Assembly (NCBI GenBank): GCA_964036295.1
Contig: OZ038473.1
Coordinates: 9,207,501-9,271,500 of the forward strand
Source: Plumapathes pennacea
Taxonomy: Eukaryota > Cnidaria > Anthozoa > Antipatharia > Myriopathidae
Length of the DNA stretch: 64,000 nucleotides
Reading direction: 5' to 3'
Part shown: positions 12,401 to 27,400 of the stretch, piece after piece
How positions within the stretch are numbered: position 1 is the first letter of the stretch
Layout of the letters: each line of letters opens with the position of its first letter
The notes under the pieces: model-generated
Database searches by the model: none
The model's input: the letters and a program-made list of their open reading frames with translations, nothing else
Told to the model about the DNA's origin: nothing
Position numbers and translations under genes: made by a program

Positions 12401-15400
12401 TGGTGTTACACTGGTCGATTTGCAACGACGATTTGCAACGCTGATTTTCTACAAATTCACGCAACGGTGTTGCAAGTTTTTGAATCGCTTTCAAAAACTT
12501 GCAACGCGTTGCAGCAATGCAAACATCACGAAAAATCGTTGGCAAGGGGGTGTTACACCTGAACAATTTTTAGCGCAACATCGTATCGTTGCAAATCGTC
12601 GTTGCAAATCGACCGGTGTAACATCACCTTTAAGGATTCATTTATGAATTGGTTATTTTTTGCATACAGTTCTCCTTTACAAGGTTGGGAGAATCTGTAT
12701 TTTGTGTTTGGAAGCAAAAGGGTGAAGTGGTACCGTGCAAAACGTCTTTGGGTCATAATGTTGTACAGTGAACTCTCTCAAAGACGACACCCTCAGCACC
12801 TGGTCAAGGTGTCTGTCTTGTAGAGAGTTTAGACACAGGCCAATAGGTTAAATTTGGCTGGCCGGGACCAACAAGCCATGTTTGGTTTTTAGAGGTGTCT
12901 GCTTTGAGAGAGTTGACTGCAAGAGTTGTTTGAAGTAGAACACCAAAATTATAGACTGTTGCACTTCCAGGTTGGCTGCAAGGTTTTTGACTTGATTGGT
13001 AGGGTGCGTGTCACATACACCAGACATGACTATACAACCCTTGTTAGATGTCTTTGTCATTGTGGTCAGTACATCAGGTATGTTGTATCTTCTACATTGT
13101 AACTGCTTTAATATTCTTTCAATTGTGTGTTCTTGATTAGTTTAACTATTGAGTCTGTGTGGTTGAGAATTGGTTGGCTGCAGTGATGGTTGTGGATTGT
13201 TGAAAGTTATTTTATACATGTGCGTGCATGTACTTGCAATTATCTTGTATAAAACTACTCAGAATCTTGTCAAATGTTCTTTATGTTGTGTTGCTACACT
13301 GTAGACTGATCAGTTCAGGCTGGCATCTCACTGTTAGATAAAAGTTGCAGACTGTATTTTGGTCAAATTGTAAGGGATTGAGGCTATTCTTATTTTGAAA
13401 CAGAAGGATAAGGACTGCATCAAACAGTTCAAGTGACCAATGCCTTTTTGCAATCTTTAGCATTTTAAGTGTATCCAGTTGATGTTAGGCATATACAGTA
13501 GTACATGTACATCTAGTCTATAGTACAGTAGAACTCTGCTATCTTAAATTCTCAAGGGAAGCGAGAAATAGTTTGAGATAGTGGGGGATCCAGATAGTGG
13601 GGGATTCAGATAGTGGGGGATTCAGATAGTGGGGTTCTACCATAGGAAATTCGTACCAAGTTCATTTCCAAGGGAAATTGGATTCTGTTGGATAGCTGGG
13701 AATTTGAGATAACTGAGTTCGAGGTACAAGGTCTACTGTATGCATAGAAAATGTGTTAAAATGGCCAATGTTTAAATAATAATGCTGTCAGGAACCTTTG
13801 TGGTTGCTTGATCTAACAGTATGCCTGTATGTTTTATTGAACTCAGAGCATATGAAATGCTTGGTGTCATGAGAAGTGTCAACTGCATGCCAACACATGA
13901 GGTGTTTGTAGACCTGGTCCAAGCTTCACATGCAGACCCAAACTGGTGGGTGTTGGTTTCTCTGTACCAATAGACTATTCTCACAGGCCAATGCTTATCT
14001 CAGCTGAACAGGCTATAGCATTGGACTTTCAAGCTGCCTTTAAGTTCTGGCCACAGTACTGCCAACTCCAGCCAACTCCAGCCAACTTTGTGGCCTGGCT
14101 TGAGTTGGCCATTGTTTGACCAATGAGTTGGCTCAAATATAATTGAGCTCAAATTTCAGCCAACTCTAGCCAATGTTTTCATAGTTTGGCCATCCAAAGG
14201 GTGTCTAGATTGAGTTTCAAAGCCATGCTTTTACAACATTAACTTGTGAGTTGCCAAAACAACTCTTTAACCATGGCTGTGCCGATCACAAGCAGTGTAC
14301 ATGTACATCTTAGTTAAATGCTTCTTTATGGCACAGAAAAAGGTCTTTTTTTCTTGTTGATCCAGTGATTTACTGTAAGGAAAGTTAGTGTAGCTCTGTG
14401 AACCTATTTTGTTATTTTGTAGGGCTTTTAACTTGTTGGATGAAGTCAGAAGAGCTGGCCTATTTAAAACAAGGTAAAGAGCAGTGGCTCCTTTTTTCAA
14501 ACTTCATTTTTTAGCTCGCGAATTCCACTTTGTGGGATTTGCGAGGTATAGTAATCACTTTCCTTCCCTACTTCCCTACCTCCCTACTTCCCTACTTCCC
14601 TGCTTCCCTATTCCCTCTGTTGTCAACAATGGATTTCCAAATAAAGCAGTTGCGGTTTTCCAAATTTGGGCATGATGAAGGCACGCAACAGGGTGTGTCG
14701 ATCAACGCAGTTTAAAAGCAAGATGTTGTCGTAGTTGTTGTGACCATATTTTTGTTCGGAACGTGTTCTCATTTTGAAGTTTTGTCATGCGTTCGAAGTT
14801 TGTTTGGCCATTGATTCTGAGCTTGGTTGTGTTTCACTCTACTGTGTTTTGCGTTGTTATTGTGACCGTTTGGCGCGGTGCCATGAAGGTCAAACAATCA
14901 GTGGCACCGATGGCGTAATCGCACACAAATCTGAAGCCGTTGGTTTAGTATCCGCCAAAATTTCTGTAGTGACAGTAAATACGGCTTAGAAGATACTAGG
15001 CCGGAAAGATATTAAATCTCGGCCAAAAATATCCATTTCCGGTGAATGTTTACAAGTTCATACAGTATGCAAATTATCAGGTGTTTCAATTCTTGGTTTG
15101 CAGGTCACGTCATAAAAAGCCATCTCAAAAGTAACGTATCCTATAAGTCTAATACACTGATATGTTCAGGACTATCATGCCTTAAGACTTAAAGCAAAAT
15201 TCTGAGTCGATACAAAATATCTATCGGGAGCTATGGACGTTTGAATACCGTGACAACAAAGCCGTGTACACGTGCGCGGCCGACTAAAATCGGTCCTTCA
15301 CGCAACATTTTAAAGTTAGAACTGCGAAAGATGTGAAGTAACTAAACATCAAGCTGAGTCACAGATCAACTTCATTTTGTGTTCCGAGTTTGACTAACAT

Positions 15401-18400
15401 GGTGGCTGCATACAAACTCTTATCAAATCTCCAAAAAACAAATTGCCCCTGCTTCGCCAAAATGAAGCCTAGACAATCCAAAATTGGCATCTGGACTATT
15501 TCAGGTCTTTTTAGTTCTAGAGTCAAAAAGGTACAATCTGTTATTTTGAAGGGTGCCGCGATCTGCGTGACCCGTGAAAACCGCGTCGATAAATCTTTTC
15601 TCTCAATTATTATATAACACTTTTTTAAGCCCGCGTTCACCACGAAGTGGTGAATTGAGCCAGTTCTATTAAATAGCTACTTCCGCAAAATGAAGTCCTT
15701 TTACAAATTCGCGAGCTTACAGCTGCCTTGCTGCTTTGATTGGTACTTATAACACAATCAACACCCACACTTCTGCCTTCTTTGTCCAGCACAATTATCC
15801 TCTGAGTTTAATGGGCAAGCTCTATTTCTAATAAAGTGCAACTGACAATAATGATAATGTGACACTCAAAGACATATTCTGGCTTCAGTGCATGTCACTG
15901 TTGTTGCCAGTTGAGATCCAGGGTCTGGTTATTTACAGCATGGTTAAGCTAACCGAGGGTTAACTAAATTATGTTTCTCTTGATTTTGGCCAACAAACCA
16001 CAGGGTTTTGATCAAAAACTTACAAAAAGTTTGTTTTAGCTCAAACATAGCGAGGAAGTGGACTTGTTTGCCAAAGGTTTTAAACTTCAGGCACAAAATT
16101 ACAACAAAGTTTAGACTTACCGGGGTTAGCCTAACCATGCTTTGAGCAACTGGGCCTAGTAGGTTAAATAATCATGTACTTGAATGTGAATAAAGTTCGT
16201 TCCGGCTTAGCATTTCATAGCTGGACTAAACTTTCTTAAGGAAACATCTTGGAATACAGGTCCTTTTTTATTTTTATTTTTGACTTGTACTGTTGCCCTC
16301 TGTTGCAACAGCATTTGCTCCAGTCTGCTTATTTTGGGCTGTAAAAGTGGACCAGACTTTGTGGACAGGACATTGGCCCTTTTTGAGGTATACATTTTTC
16401 TGATTCACCTCAATCTTTTATGTTCAAATTGTTGTAGGTGTGGGTTGAAAGAACGTTTTTGTAAGATCACACACATGGTTTACTTGTAGCCCATCTACAG
16501 CTTCACTTACAAATAGAGAGTAGGCTCAGCTAAAAATTGATTGGTAAATTTTTTTTATGCTGCTCACTAAAATTTTTAGGGCTAAACACTAATTGGAGTT
16601 TACATTCCAGTAATAAAAACAATGTGCAAGAATGACAGCATGGGAAACTGTTGCTGTTAACCTTTGTGGTGTTGTGTACATTATGTGTAAATCTTGATCA
16701 ATGTTCTGTTTTTTTTCTTCTTGTTATTTCATAGGAAATGGTGACATGTCAAGTTCAGCCATCCAAAGAAGCATTTAACAGTTTGTTGCAGTACGTTTTC
16801 CCCACATCTGAGAGCATATATCTTTGGCACTCTACTTTGAAATAAAATATTGTACTTCTGATTTGGGCAAAAAAGTCAACTCTGGACGTATACAGTATGA
16901 AAATATATATAGCAGAAGGAATCGGTCTAACATTGTTGAGGTTGCTTTTTGCCAAACAATAGCTTAAATAGTTTGACCTCCAAAACACCAGACCCCCAAT
17001 ATTGTTCCCTATCAACATTGATTAACCCTTTCATGACCACGGGCAAATTCTGTCGACTTACCATACATGGCCACATGCAACTTCATCACCCAAACAAAGA
17101 CTTCTTGAAAACCCAATCAAATGCTTCAATTGAATAGGCCAATCAGCTGATGTCTTAGTTTGAATAAAACATGAGGTGTTGTGCAATCGTTTAGTGACTG
17201 TTTGGTCGGCTGTTCTTTTTTTTATTATGATTTTTTTTTCTGCCAAATGACTCTGTAAACAAGAGCTTAATTTACATAAGCAAGAGCATACAAATATACA
17301 GGAAAAGGTGGGACACCCACAACAGCTTGTGGCCAATTGCTGTGGACCTTTGATTAAAAGTAAAAAATAAGTGTTGGTTGACTGACCACCACATTTTGCT
17401 GTCAGACGTCAGATTTTAACTTTTCTTATTGTTTTTTTTTTTGGCAGGTACATGTCAGATCTTGAGTGCTGGGACAAACTTGTCTTTGTGCTAAGCAGCT
17501 GTCCACCTAAAGATGATGTGACACCAGAAATGGTCACATCAATCATGAACCATGCTTGTCATGATACTCAGCTTTCAGAGAATGTGTTGAAGTTTCTTGT
17601 GAGCATTTCTGCCAAGAAAGACCCTGGAGTCGATCACAAGGTAAACACACTGGTACTGTAACTCCAGGGGAATGTCAAAACTGACACCAATACAGATATT
17701 GTACAAGGGAAGAAAGCTTTTGCTGGTAGCATGCCAATAACTATTTCCATGATTAATCTCGAGCACCTCAGAAATTTTCCTCAAATAAGAACACTCCCTT
17801 GATTAGCCACTGTTGAAGGAAAAGTTTGAAATGACCATTTCCCCATTGTCAGCCATTACACAATATTGATTCAATTTTTTTTATAAGCTGACTGTGGACT
17901 TTTTCTCTGTTAGGTCTGGAATTCCTTCTTAACAGCTTGTTGTTCAGCTAAAGAAACTGCACTATCAACTTCCCAGGGTCTGTATGACCTGATGGAAAGA
18001 CTGAAGGTCCCATTGTTTCCACAGGTGAGTAGTTGTAGTACACGTGTTTGTTCACAGCAAGCAGTTTGCATGTCATTTGAGAAAATGTGACTGGTTTGAC
18101 ACCCAAATTAATAACACTTTTCTTGTAACGTGTATAAGAGGAAATGATTTCTTTACAAATAGAAAAAGTTCAGTGTTTCTACAGGTATGGAATACAAATT
18201 TCTACAGGGGTGTAGTTTTGTAACTTCCCATGATCTTTAAGCGACTGTGTGAACCTAGCACAAACTTCCAATACACACTTCATTGCACACTCAAACAGGC
18301 TATGCTTTCAGAGAGAGAAATTCAAGAACTTACTCTCAGCACTCTGATTTGCAATCTGAAGATTGTAGCTTGGTAGCAACTTTATCAGAGCAATTTGAGA

Positions 18401-21400
18401 AACAATAAATATGCCCTCTCAACATTGCAGACACCAATCTACAAGTCATGTAGTTTAGGAAATGTGTTCAGGTTATAAAAATACGATTGTTAAGAGTCAT
18501 GACATTTTTGTGTGAACCTGTCTGTTATCTTTTGGGTTTGAAGTTGTGATATCTTGTACAATTATACTTTACTGGATGCATTACCATTTACAGTAACAGG
18601 ACAAACACTGTAAATGTTTTGTTCTACATATGCTGTAACGTTTTGTTTCCTCAAAACTGAGTATTTTGTGTGATTGTATTTTCAGAGTTACAATGCTTAC
18701 ATGAAAACTTTACTTGGTGCAAACATCCTGCATACTGCCATTCAGTTGTTTATTAAGATGACAAAGGATCAGGGCATCGTGCAGGATCCACAATCTGTGG
18801 CTGCTTGCCTGACATTGCTATCAGAAGCATGTCAAACAGCTGGGGACCTTGACAATATGCTGAAAGTTGTTCACTTTATGCTGGACAAGCAGATTCCTGT
18901 AAGTGCTATTCAAAACAATGGTGTTTCTTGTTTCTGTTACTTGTAAGCCATTTAGAAATTTTAATAGAGATCAAGGGTGCCTTTTGCTACGGTGATAAAG
19001 CAGAGAATTTGGCATCAAAGTTTGAAATTCATCTGTTAGATGAAGATTCAGCTGCCTTAAAACTGAACTTAGCAGAGGTGGTGTGCGGGTTGGTGTGAAA
19101 GATGACAAACTTCCAGTCAATCGTTATTAAATTGGGACTAATCTTTCTTGAGAAGCTAAAGTGTTTTTAGAAAGTTGGTATTCATGTTTTATGACATTTA
19201 TATTAACTAGATTAGTTATATGACATCCAAATTTTGAAATCTACAGCCACCAGAGAAGGTGTTGTTGCCAGCAGTTCTAACACTGGACAAGATGAAAAAC
19301 TACAAAGGAATCCATGTCTTCTTCAAACAGGTAATTGTTGTAACTTGAAGATTACCAAAGGTATTTTGTGAAAGTGACCCGGTTCTAGTTGCTTCATAAT
19401 TGAATTCAATTTCAGTTTAACTTGTGTTCTCCATTTTGTATGTGTTATTGCCTATGCATGCATGTAAGTTCTATTATTTAAAATAATTTTTTGATCAGAA
19501 AGGAACAGGTAATCTGAAAACAGTACCGCTAGAGGGAAGAGTTCACAATGGAACTAATTAAGTGTTGAAAGTAGTGAAACATCTGGTTGCAAAACAACAA
19601 ATAATGTAGTGATTTGCATCTGATAAAAACAGCAATTCATTTTGTACAAGTGGCTTTGCACTGAGATTTCTGTTTCAGAGAGTGATATACTGTACCTTTG
19701 TTGGAGTTATCAAACGACTGACAAAAATATTTTCCTTCATTGTTAGTGCCAGTCAGCTGGTGTAACTCCTCCCTTGGATGTATGCCGTCAAATTGTTTCC
19801 TCCCTTGAAAAGTGGGAAGATCCTTCAGCATCGCTAGAGGCATATGCAGCACTTCGTCGAGCTTACCCCAGGCTTCCTAGCGGAAATCAGGATGTTACTG
19901 AATTGGCAGCAAGTACTGAAAGGTTGTTATATACAGAAAAAACTCTCTGTTTTTTTTTCTTATAATGCAATGGCATTTTACTGAAGAAGTGGCCCTCTTT
20001 GAATACAAGAATCTTTATGGGTCTTCTTTTTTTAGCCCTGGCCAGGTAGATTTGCAAGTTGACTCAAATCAAGTCAGGTTTTTGCTTTGTAAGACATTAA
20101 GATATTAAAATCAAATTTTACTAGCCTTAACTATCGAAACACTAATTCTCTAAAACCCTAAAACATTACCTAAGCATTAACCATGTAATCGAATTTATGT
20201 TGGATTGTTCTTTTAAAGTTTGGAATGTAGCGATAGTCATGATGTTGTTTGGTAAGGAGTTCCAGAATTTAGATGTTGCATATGTAAAAGTACGAAGACC
20301 AAAAGAGGTCATTAGTGGCCTTGGTAAATTCAAGATTTTTTTGTTCCTCTGAAGGAGTAGGCTGTGGATCTAAGGGTAAAGATCTTTAAAGTAACCTGGG
20401 TAATTGGTGAAGTGTAAACATTGAAAAGTATAAGGACCATATTCTGGATTCTTTTACTGTATAATGATGAAGTCGCTTTAGCCTTATCCAACAATTGGTT
20501 ATATGTAGAGTGTTGCCATTGTATGAAGGGAATACTGTAGAACTGATGTTTATTTTTTGTCGTACTGCTGATAGTTTTATTTATCTTGCTGCAGCCCATC
20601 CAACCAGTCACGTATATGCAGATTCTACAGCACACCTTCAGGTTGTCGTTATGCGACTAAGTGCAAATATTTGCACTCTCAAGTCAGTGGGACTGCAGAA
20701 AGGCCTACAGGTTTGCCATTTTTTTGTTGTGTTTGGTTTGTCAGGGAGAGAGAGAGAGAGAAATTGTGGCAAGAGAAATTGATGATTATTAATATTATTG
20801 CTTGTGACGTCACAAGCTATAAATTGCAGCGATTTTTTTTTTTTTTTTATTTTTCTGGGTTAGAGATCTGCATGCGATGATTGATTGATATTATCATGTG
20901 ATTTGTGATGACGTTGTGATCAAGTGACTTGGCGGGCGAGCAGTTTCGTCATTTTGAAGACAGCAAGTTGCTTCCCTTAGTTGGCTCTGTGGATTATTTT
21001 ATGGACCGCTCATCTTACTTACAAACGCATACGCCGGCTGCGGTAGACCCATACTAAATTTCATTGAGCGGTTTTGGCTTGGGTCGGTCCGTTCAGCCTC
21101 AAAAACCATATTGAAAGCCATGAAAGCAAACGCAATGAACTTATCAATGAACTGCATAACTATGCACAACTGTACAGAAATGTACGAAGAATCTGATATC
21201 CAGAACCTGGAGAACTTGAAGGAACAAGCTGAACGAAGGCGCTCGAGATACAAAGACGAGAACCTGTGTAAAGACGGCGATTCTTGACAAGCGCTTGATA
21301 GCGGATTATATGGAACTGTTTAGTATGAGGGTGAACTTGAAGGTACTTTGTATTCTTTTACTTTGTATTATTCTTGCTGATACAAGTAAAGCGTCAGAAA

Positions 21401-24400
21401 ATCTGACTTTTGTTTGGAATCAAAATTTCACTCTGCGTGCATTTATGTTGTTGTTGCTACATTTTGGCTCGGTGCCATGAAGGTCAAACAATCAGTGGAA
21501 CAGATGGCGTTATTATTTGAAAATTGGGAAATGGCTGAGGAGAAAGTGACCGTTGGTAGATCTTGCTTCGCTCAGTTTTATTGTATACCCACAAATGTTT
21601 ATGTGAAAGAAAACCGAAGTCCTCCAAGACGAAGTCGTGAGCCAAGCCACGTACCATTGAATTACCTTTCACGCATTTTGAACAAGAGTAGAAAAGCAGG
21701 CGACTAATACAAGAATACATTTCAAAGAATGTCCCAAAGTCGTCAAAAGTTCATGATTATACCCGAGCTTACGTACTTCACAATGCTAATGCGTTCCGTG
21801 AACGTGCATGTAAACAACATGGAAACAATAAAAAGCCACAGATGGAAATGGAAAGAGAAAATTAGGATCACTAAACCATCGCTGCGAGAAAGCTAGAAGC
21901 TCAAAAAGAAGATTGCCAAAAGTAACCGAGGTGCTAAGATACGTTTGTATTTTAAAATGTGTTAAAACACAGGCATTGCAAGATCAGACGTATTCAGAGA
22001 TCAAAATCACAGAACCAAGTACAATGTGTTTTCTCTGTCAAGGGATATAGAAAAAAATTCCGGTCCTTCAGTTGTTGATCCAAACAAAACGATCATCGGT
22101 TGGCTTTCTGGATGCACGGAAGCCATACTTTAAGAGCGATTTTGGCTTGCATTGTTTTTAAGCGTCGGAAGACTCGAAAATAGCCGTACACAAATGCTTG
22201 ATGTGTTACCAGCGGGACCCCCGTAAAGTACGAAGGGTTGTGTTTTGCAAATGCTCGATTATAGATACCGCTTCAACCAATGTATCTGTGTTCTGAGCAA
22301 TATTTGTGTGAAAGAACATCGAATAAGTAGTAGAAGACGAGTCGAAACTTGATAGAACTTGAACTTTTCCCTGCGGGCAGAGCGTCTCCCTTTGTCGGAA
22401 ACTCTGCGGCTTTGTGTAACGCGCGGCGTATACGAACAGTCGGCGTTTAACTTCGTTTTGCGTGCAGTAAAGGTTCTTTGTTTATTGTCTGAGGATATTG
22501 AATTACTAATAGGATTGAGGCAAATATCACGCGAGATTAAGATACAAGATCTGTCAATGAAATGTCACGAGCATAATATCATAGAACGGGGAATCACGAA
22601 TCATCAGCTACTTAGCTTTCACTCACGCCGCTTTAACAAAAGCAGGAAAGACCGGCAGGCGATTACATCGAGAATATTTGTCACTGAATACCTCGAAGTC
22701 TTCAAGGTTGATATCCGACTATCCGAGCCGTAATTGTTCGCTCCACAAGCCCGTGATGCACGCCTTTGTTGTCACGGTATTCAAACGTCTGCAGCTTCCG
22801 ATAGAGATTAATTTCGTATCGACCCAGAATTTTGCGTTAAAGCTTAATGCATAGCAGTCTTGAACATATTAGTGATCAGACTTGTACATGTAGGATGCGT
22901 AACGTCTGAGATGGCTTTTTCATACGAAGTAATTTCATCATGGGAAGTGTCATGTTTTAGGCCCCGTCCACACCTACGCCGGATAAATTTGAAAACGCAA
23001 CTTTATTCTTACGGTTAGGAAAACGCTCTTCAAAGTGGATAAATTTGAAAACGCCGGCTTTGCGTTTTGGTGTGGACGAAAAACATTTTGAAAACGGAAC
23101 TTTTCGAAAACCCTGACTCACGTGGTCACGTCAAGTGGTTTCAAAGATTGTCAGGGACGTTTGTAGAGCAATAACAATACATTTGGGCCCGGAAACATTT
23201 TATCCGTTTTCCAGTGTGGACGGAAAACATTTCTTGCGTTTTCAGAGTGAAAGTTGCGTTTTCAAATTTATCCGGCGTAGTGTGGACGGGGCCTTAATGT
23301 GCTACAGCTACTTGAACATGATGCACACGCTGGGAAGATGAGATAAGGCTATTACGCTGTCTTACAGCTACTTAAGATGTCGGGTATTCCCCAGTCAATC
23401 CCATTACAAAATGACAACACAGTTCCTCCACAAAACATGTCAGCTTGAAAATTCACTCAACAAGGTTGCCAGGTTGTATAGAAAGCGTCACACAAGTACT
23501 GTCACGTGCATCGGAAAGCAATGAAAACTGGGTTGTTGCAAACGAAGAATATTCCTACGGGGCCTTCGATAATTGTTTTCTCTCAATTATTATAATACAC
23601 TTTTTCGTGAATATCTGTTTGACCGAAATTAGAAGAAAAGAGGGCAAGAAAAATAAAGGGAGCTCTTGGATCCGTCATTTGCAAAAACTGACTCGGCTAT
23701 AATATCTTTTGCATATAAACGCACGACAAAAGTTCCTCTCCCGGGACCCCGCGTGTCTCTATTCATTGTACTAATGACGTCACAAGCGCACTGGCCACGG
23801 GCCTGTCTTGTTATTATTAGAGTAAGACATTACCTATGGGTAATTTACTATATATGTCTTGTGTCAGGAATATCTGGTTTAGAAGGGGAAATAAACAGTT
23901 GCAGAATGCTTGAAAGTTATTGATATTCACAGGCCAACTCTTGGTTGTCCTGTGTATTATTATATATTTTTAAAATGTATTATTGCTATCTTTTGTTTTA
24001 AGAATATTGTCTTTTTTATGTGTGTGCTGAGGGGATTAGCTTGGGTGACCAGTCTCGGTTTTCAACAGCCGAAGGAACACTAATTCTAGCACTTACTGCC
24101 TGTCCCAATTTGAGGAAAAACATCTAACAGCCGTTTATGCCAAGGAAGCGAAAGAAAACATGCTGTTTTTGATTAGAGTAGTGCTCTTGTTTTGTGTGCC
24201 AAGTTGAGTTGTTTGGCTTAGTCGCTTGTTATTTGGTGTTTCATCTCTCCAAGAGCTACATGTATATGAATTACTTTAATCTGTATCTTTCAAGCAAAAA
24301 ACAAAAACAACTAAACTAAACTAAACTAAACAAAAAACAAACAGAACTTTAGAAGCATCTGATAGGAAACGGAAAAGGTTGCTGCTACGATTAGTAGATT

Positions 24401-27400
24401 GGCAGGAATGTTTCTTTTCACTGGAAAACAGTGGATCATTAATACGTCACACTTTTGTGTAATCTTTGCTGAGAGCTGACCACAAAACAATATTAGCTGT
24501 CATTACATGAGGCATTGCATTATTTTAATATATTGCTTAGCATTTTGTACTGATAATTGACTTTTGGGTTTCTTCCAAATAGGCACCCCAATGGTGACTG
24601 ATGGGCAACCAGCCAATCCATTTGTGCTGAGAAAGCCCTGTGAATTGTTGGATACAACACCAGTGGTCAAAATGCAGCCATGTCCATTCCCCGCTTCATC
24701 AATAAACTTTACCCATACACCTCATGTACTTCCAGGATCTGAACCATGTGGTCAAACTGGTTCATTCAAGTTAATCGATCCTGGTCCAAACCAGGATGTT
24801 GCATCGGTCAGCTCAGGATCTTCTTTGCAACAAGGGCTTCAATTTCTGCAGCAGTCTGGAGAAGTAACTGCTCAGAGGGCTAATGAGGGCTCATTTAGTG
24901 GTGGACCAGGGCAGGACTTGCATCCTGCTGTCTCAACGAAGACTTCACCATTTCAGCTCCATTCTTCAGCAGTTCCTGGGCAGCACCCCCTAACAGTAGG
25001 TTCCATGCAAACGTCTCCCAGGCCTCCAGCTGCAGCTCAGAGTACTGTGCGAAATCCGTTTACAGTTGTACATCCAACTGAACCAAGGCCAATGTTTTGG
25101 AGAACGCACAGTGCTGATTCACAAAATGCATTGGATTGCGAGACCAAGATAATTAATCAAACCCATTCTGCTCCAGCTTCCTGTGCTGGCCCTGGTCCGG
25201 AACATTTCAATTTTCCAAGTAAAGAGAAGATTGAGTTCTACTTGCCGCGAATCAAGGTAATGTGTGTTTTGGACTCAGTACAGAGTCTTGAAGTGAGTCT
25301 GTGTACTGTACGTTGTTTTCCTATTGTATAGACTGCTATTCACCATTTTGTGCTGATTTGATCTCTGGACAAACAAGAAGGGATGGAAGGCAAATGTACC
25401 ATACTTTTGCCACTTGAGTCACTTGTTGTGTAGGTTATGTCGAATACTGTGCATATGGTTAGGTGGGGATTGTTATTAAAATAAATTGTTCTCTTTGGCA
25501 TTTTGTAGCTACTAATTTATGCCAGGATTACATTGAGCCATCTTGTTGTTATGAGCCAGTCATTCTTTAGGTTCCCAGCCAGATTTATGTTGCAGATGCA
25601 ATTGAATTTTGTATTGTTTGCAAAGGTTTGCATTTTCTTATCTTGTCCACTAATTACAAGTATTTGTTTTTCAGTATGCTGGGCAAGAACGGAACTGGCC
25701 TGAACTGTCAAAGATATATTCTGATGCCAAGGGAGCTGGTGTACAAATTGATCATCGTTTAGCTCAACCATTTCTTGCTGCATTTGTCGGTAATACACCT
25801 GATGATACTGGTGACAGTTTTGACTCTTTCTTAAAAGAACTGCAACTTTGTTTAAAGGAGGAGGATAAACTAAATGAGGATACTGGTGCAGGATTCAGTG
25901 CAGATGACGAACATGTGGTGGGTGGGCTTGGAGTGGCCTTGATGAACTTGTGCTTCAGAACCCAACGTTATCGCGAGGGTTATAATGTGCTATACTCACT
26001 TCATGAATGTAGCATAAACTATTCAAAGTGTGGTGACGCTGTTGGACTACTGGAGGAGTCTATGTCTGAAGCTGCGGTCGCACTTATGGCAGTTGAAATT
26101 TGTTTAGGTGTAGATCCAATGCAGTGTGATAGTGCCCTTGAAGTTTTGCGAGGCTGTGACTATGCACTGTCTGCGAATAGCACATCTCAGTCTCCAGATG
26201 AAGTGCAAAGAACAAGAAATGTGTTCCAGACATTGCATGAGACATTTCTTGACGAGACAAAGTTTGACTCTGCACACGAACTTCTACGAAGGATTGGAAG
26301 TGTGGGGCCACAGAAGAGTTTGTACAATGCTTTTGTTCAGAAGTTGGTGAAAGAAGGTGAACTCGACACGGCTCTGGAAATTATTGTAGAAATGGAAGCA
26401 AATTTGATTTCTCGCGATCCAGAAACCACCAGGGCTCTAGTCAAGGGCTTGGGAAGTGCTGGGAAGACAATGCACGCCAAAAGGCTCTTCTCCGCAGGAT
26501 GTGTGTCAGGTGTTTATCCAGCTTCTTTCTCTGAAAAAGATCCTTGGACCGTGACTGTGACCACAAGTTTCTCTGCATCAGAGGCACAATTCTACCTGGA
26601 GAAACACTTAAGCGCGTTGCAAGAATTTACAGAGAAGGAGGCTACTCTGCATGATGATGATAAGTTGGAACATTTGCACATCCTTATTGTGTCTGATGAG
26701 GCTCCACGCCTCTACAGTGGGTACATGGCCAATGAAGAGATCATACGGTGTGTAAGAAACATGGTGATGACTGTGCTTGGAAATGACTTCAATCCTCCTC
26801 TTTCATGTACTCTCACAGAGAGAGATGAGGTAAGTACCTGTTGATTTGCCTTTTCTAAGTTAGGCACGAATTTTTTACTTTAGCTGCATTTCTCGAGCCA
26901 TGGTGCCAGTATTATTTATACCACAGAAAAGCTATCAAGGGGCGATTTGGTTTCCGTTTGGTCTTTGTTTGAGGGACATGGGAATAAATGGGAAGGGTGT
27001 ATGGGTGAATTTTGATTAGGTACATGGTAAGTTAGCACTCATACTTTTGCCATTGGTTGCAATGAAAGCCATTTGCCTATCAGCTGATTTGGATACTTGC
27101 TACTGGATTCTCTGCATGTATACTTGAAATTATTATACAAAAGCTATCGCCAGAGTAGACATTGATATTCAAGCAATATTATGAAGCAAAAACTCTGGAA
27201 GAGCTAGTGTCATTGTGCCCTCTTGAAATAATGAACCTTGATTGACTTTGCCACAGTTTGCTCGGTCAATTGACTGAATTTACACAAATTTGCAGCAACA
27301 GTCGCATCATGTGACATGTATTAGTTTTTGTTGTCTCCTTGTGTAACAGGACCTTAATTTTGCCTAAATTATATTTAGCTTCATAGTAAGTGTTGACTGA

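Noticed and set aside
13070-13077. An 8-nt microexon (TACATCAG) that would fit phase between exons 8 and 10
   Set aside because: A longer exon, 12971-13077, uses the same donor, has a good acceptor, fits the same phases and encodes helical repeat-like sequence, so it explains the data better.
22359-22733. A 124-codon open frame on the plus strand in intron 19
   Set aside because: It lies inside a repeat family shared with intron 11, has no recognisable domain, and is not in a phase that fits the surrounding exons.
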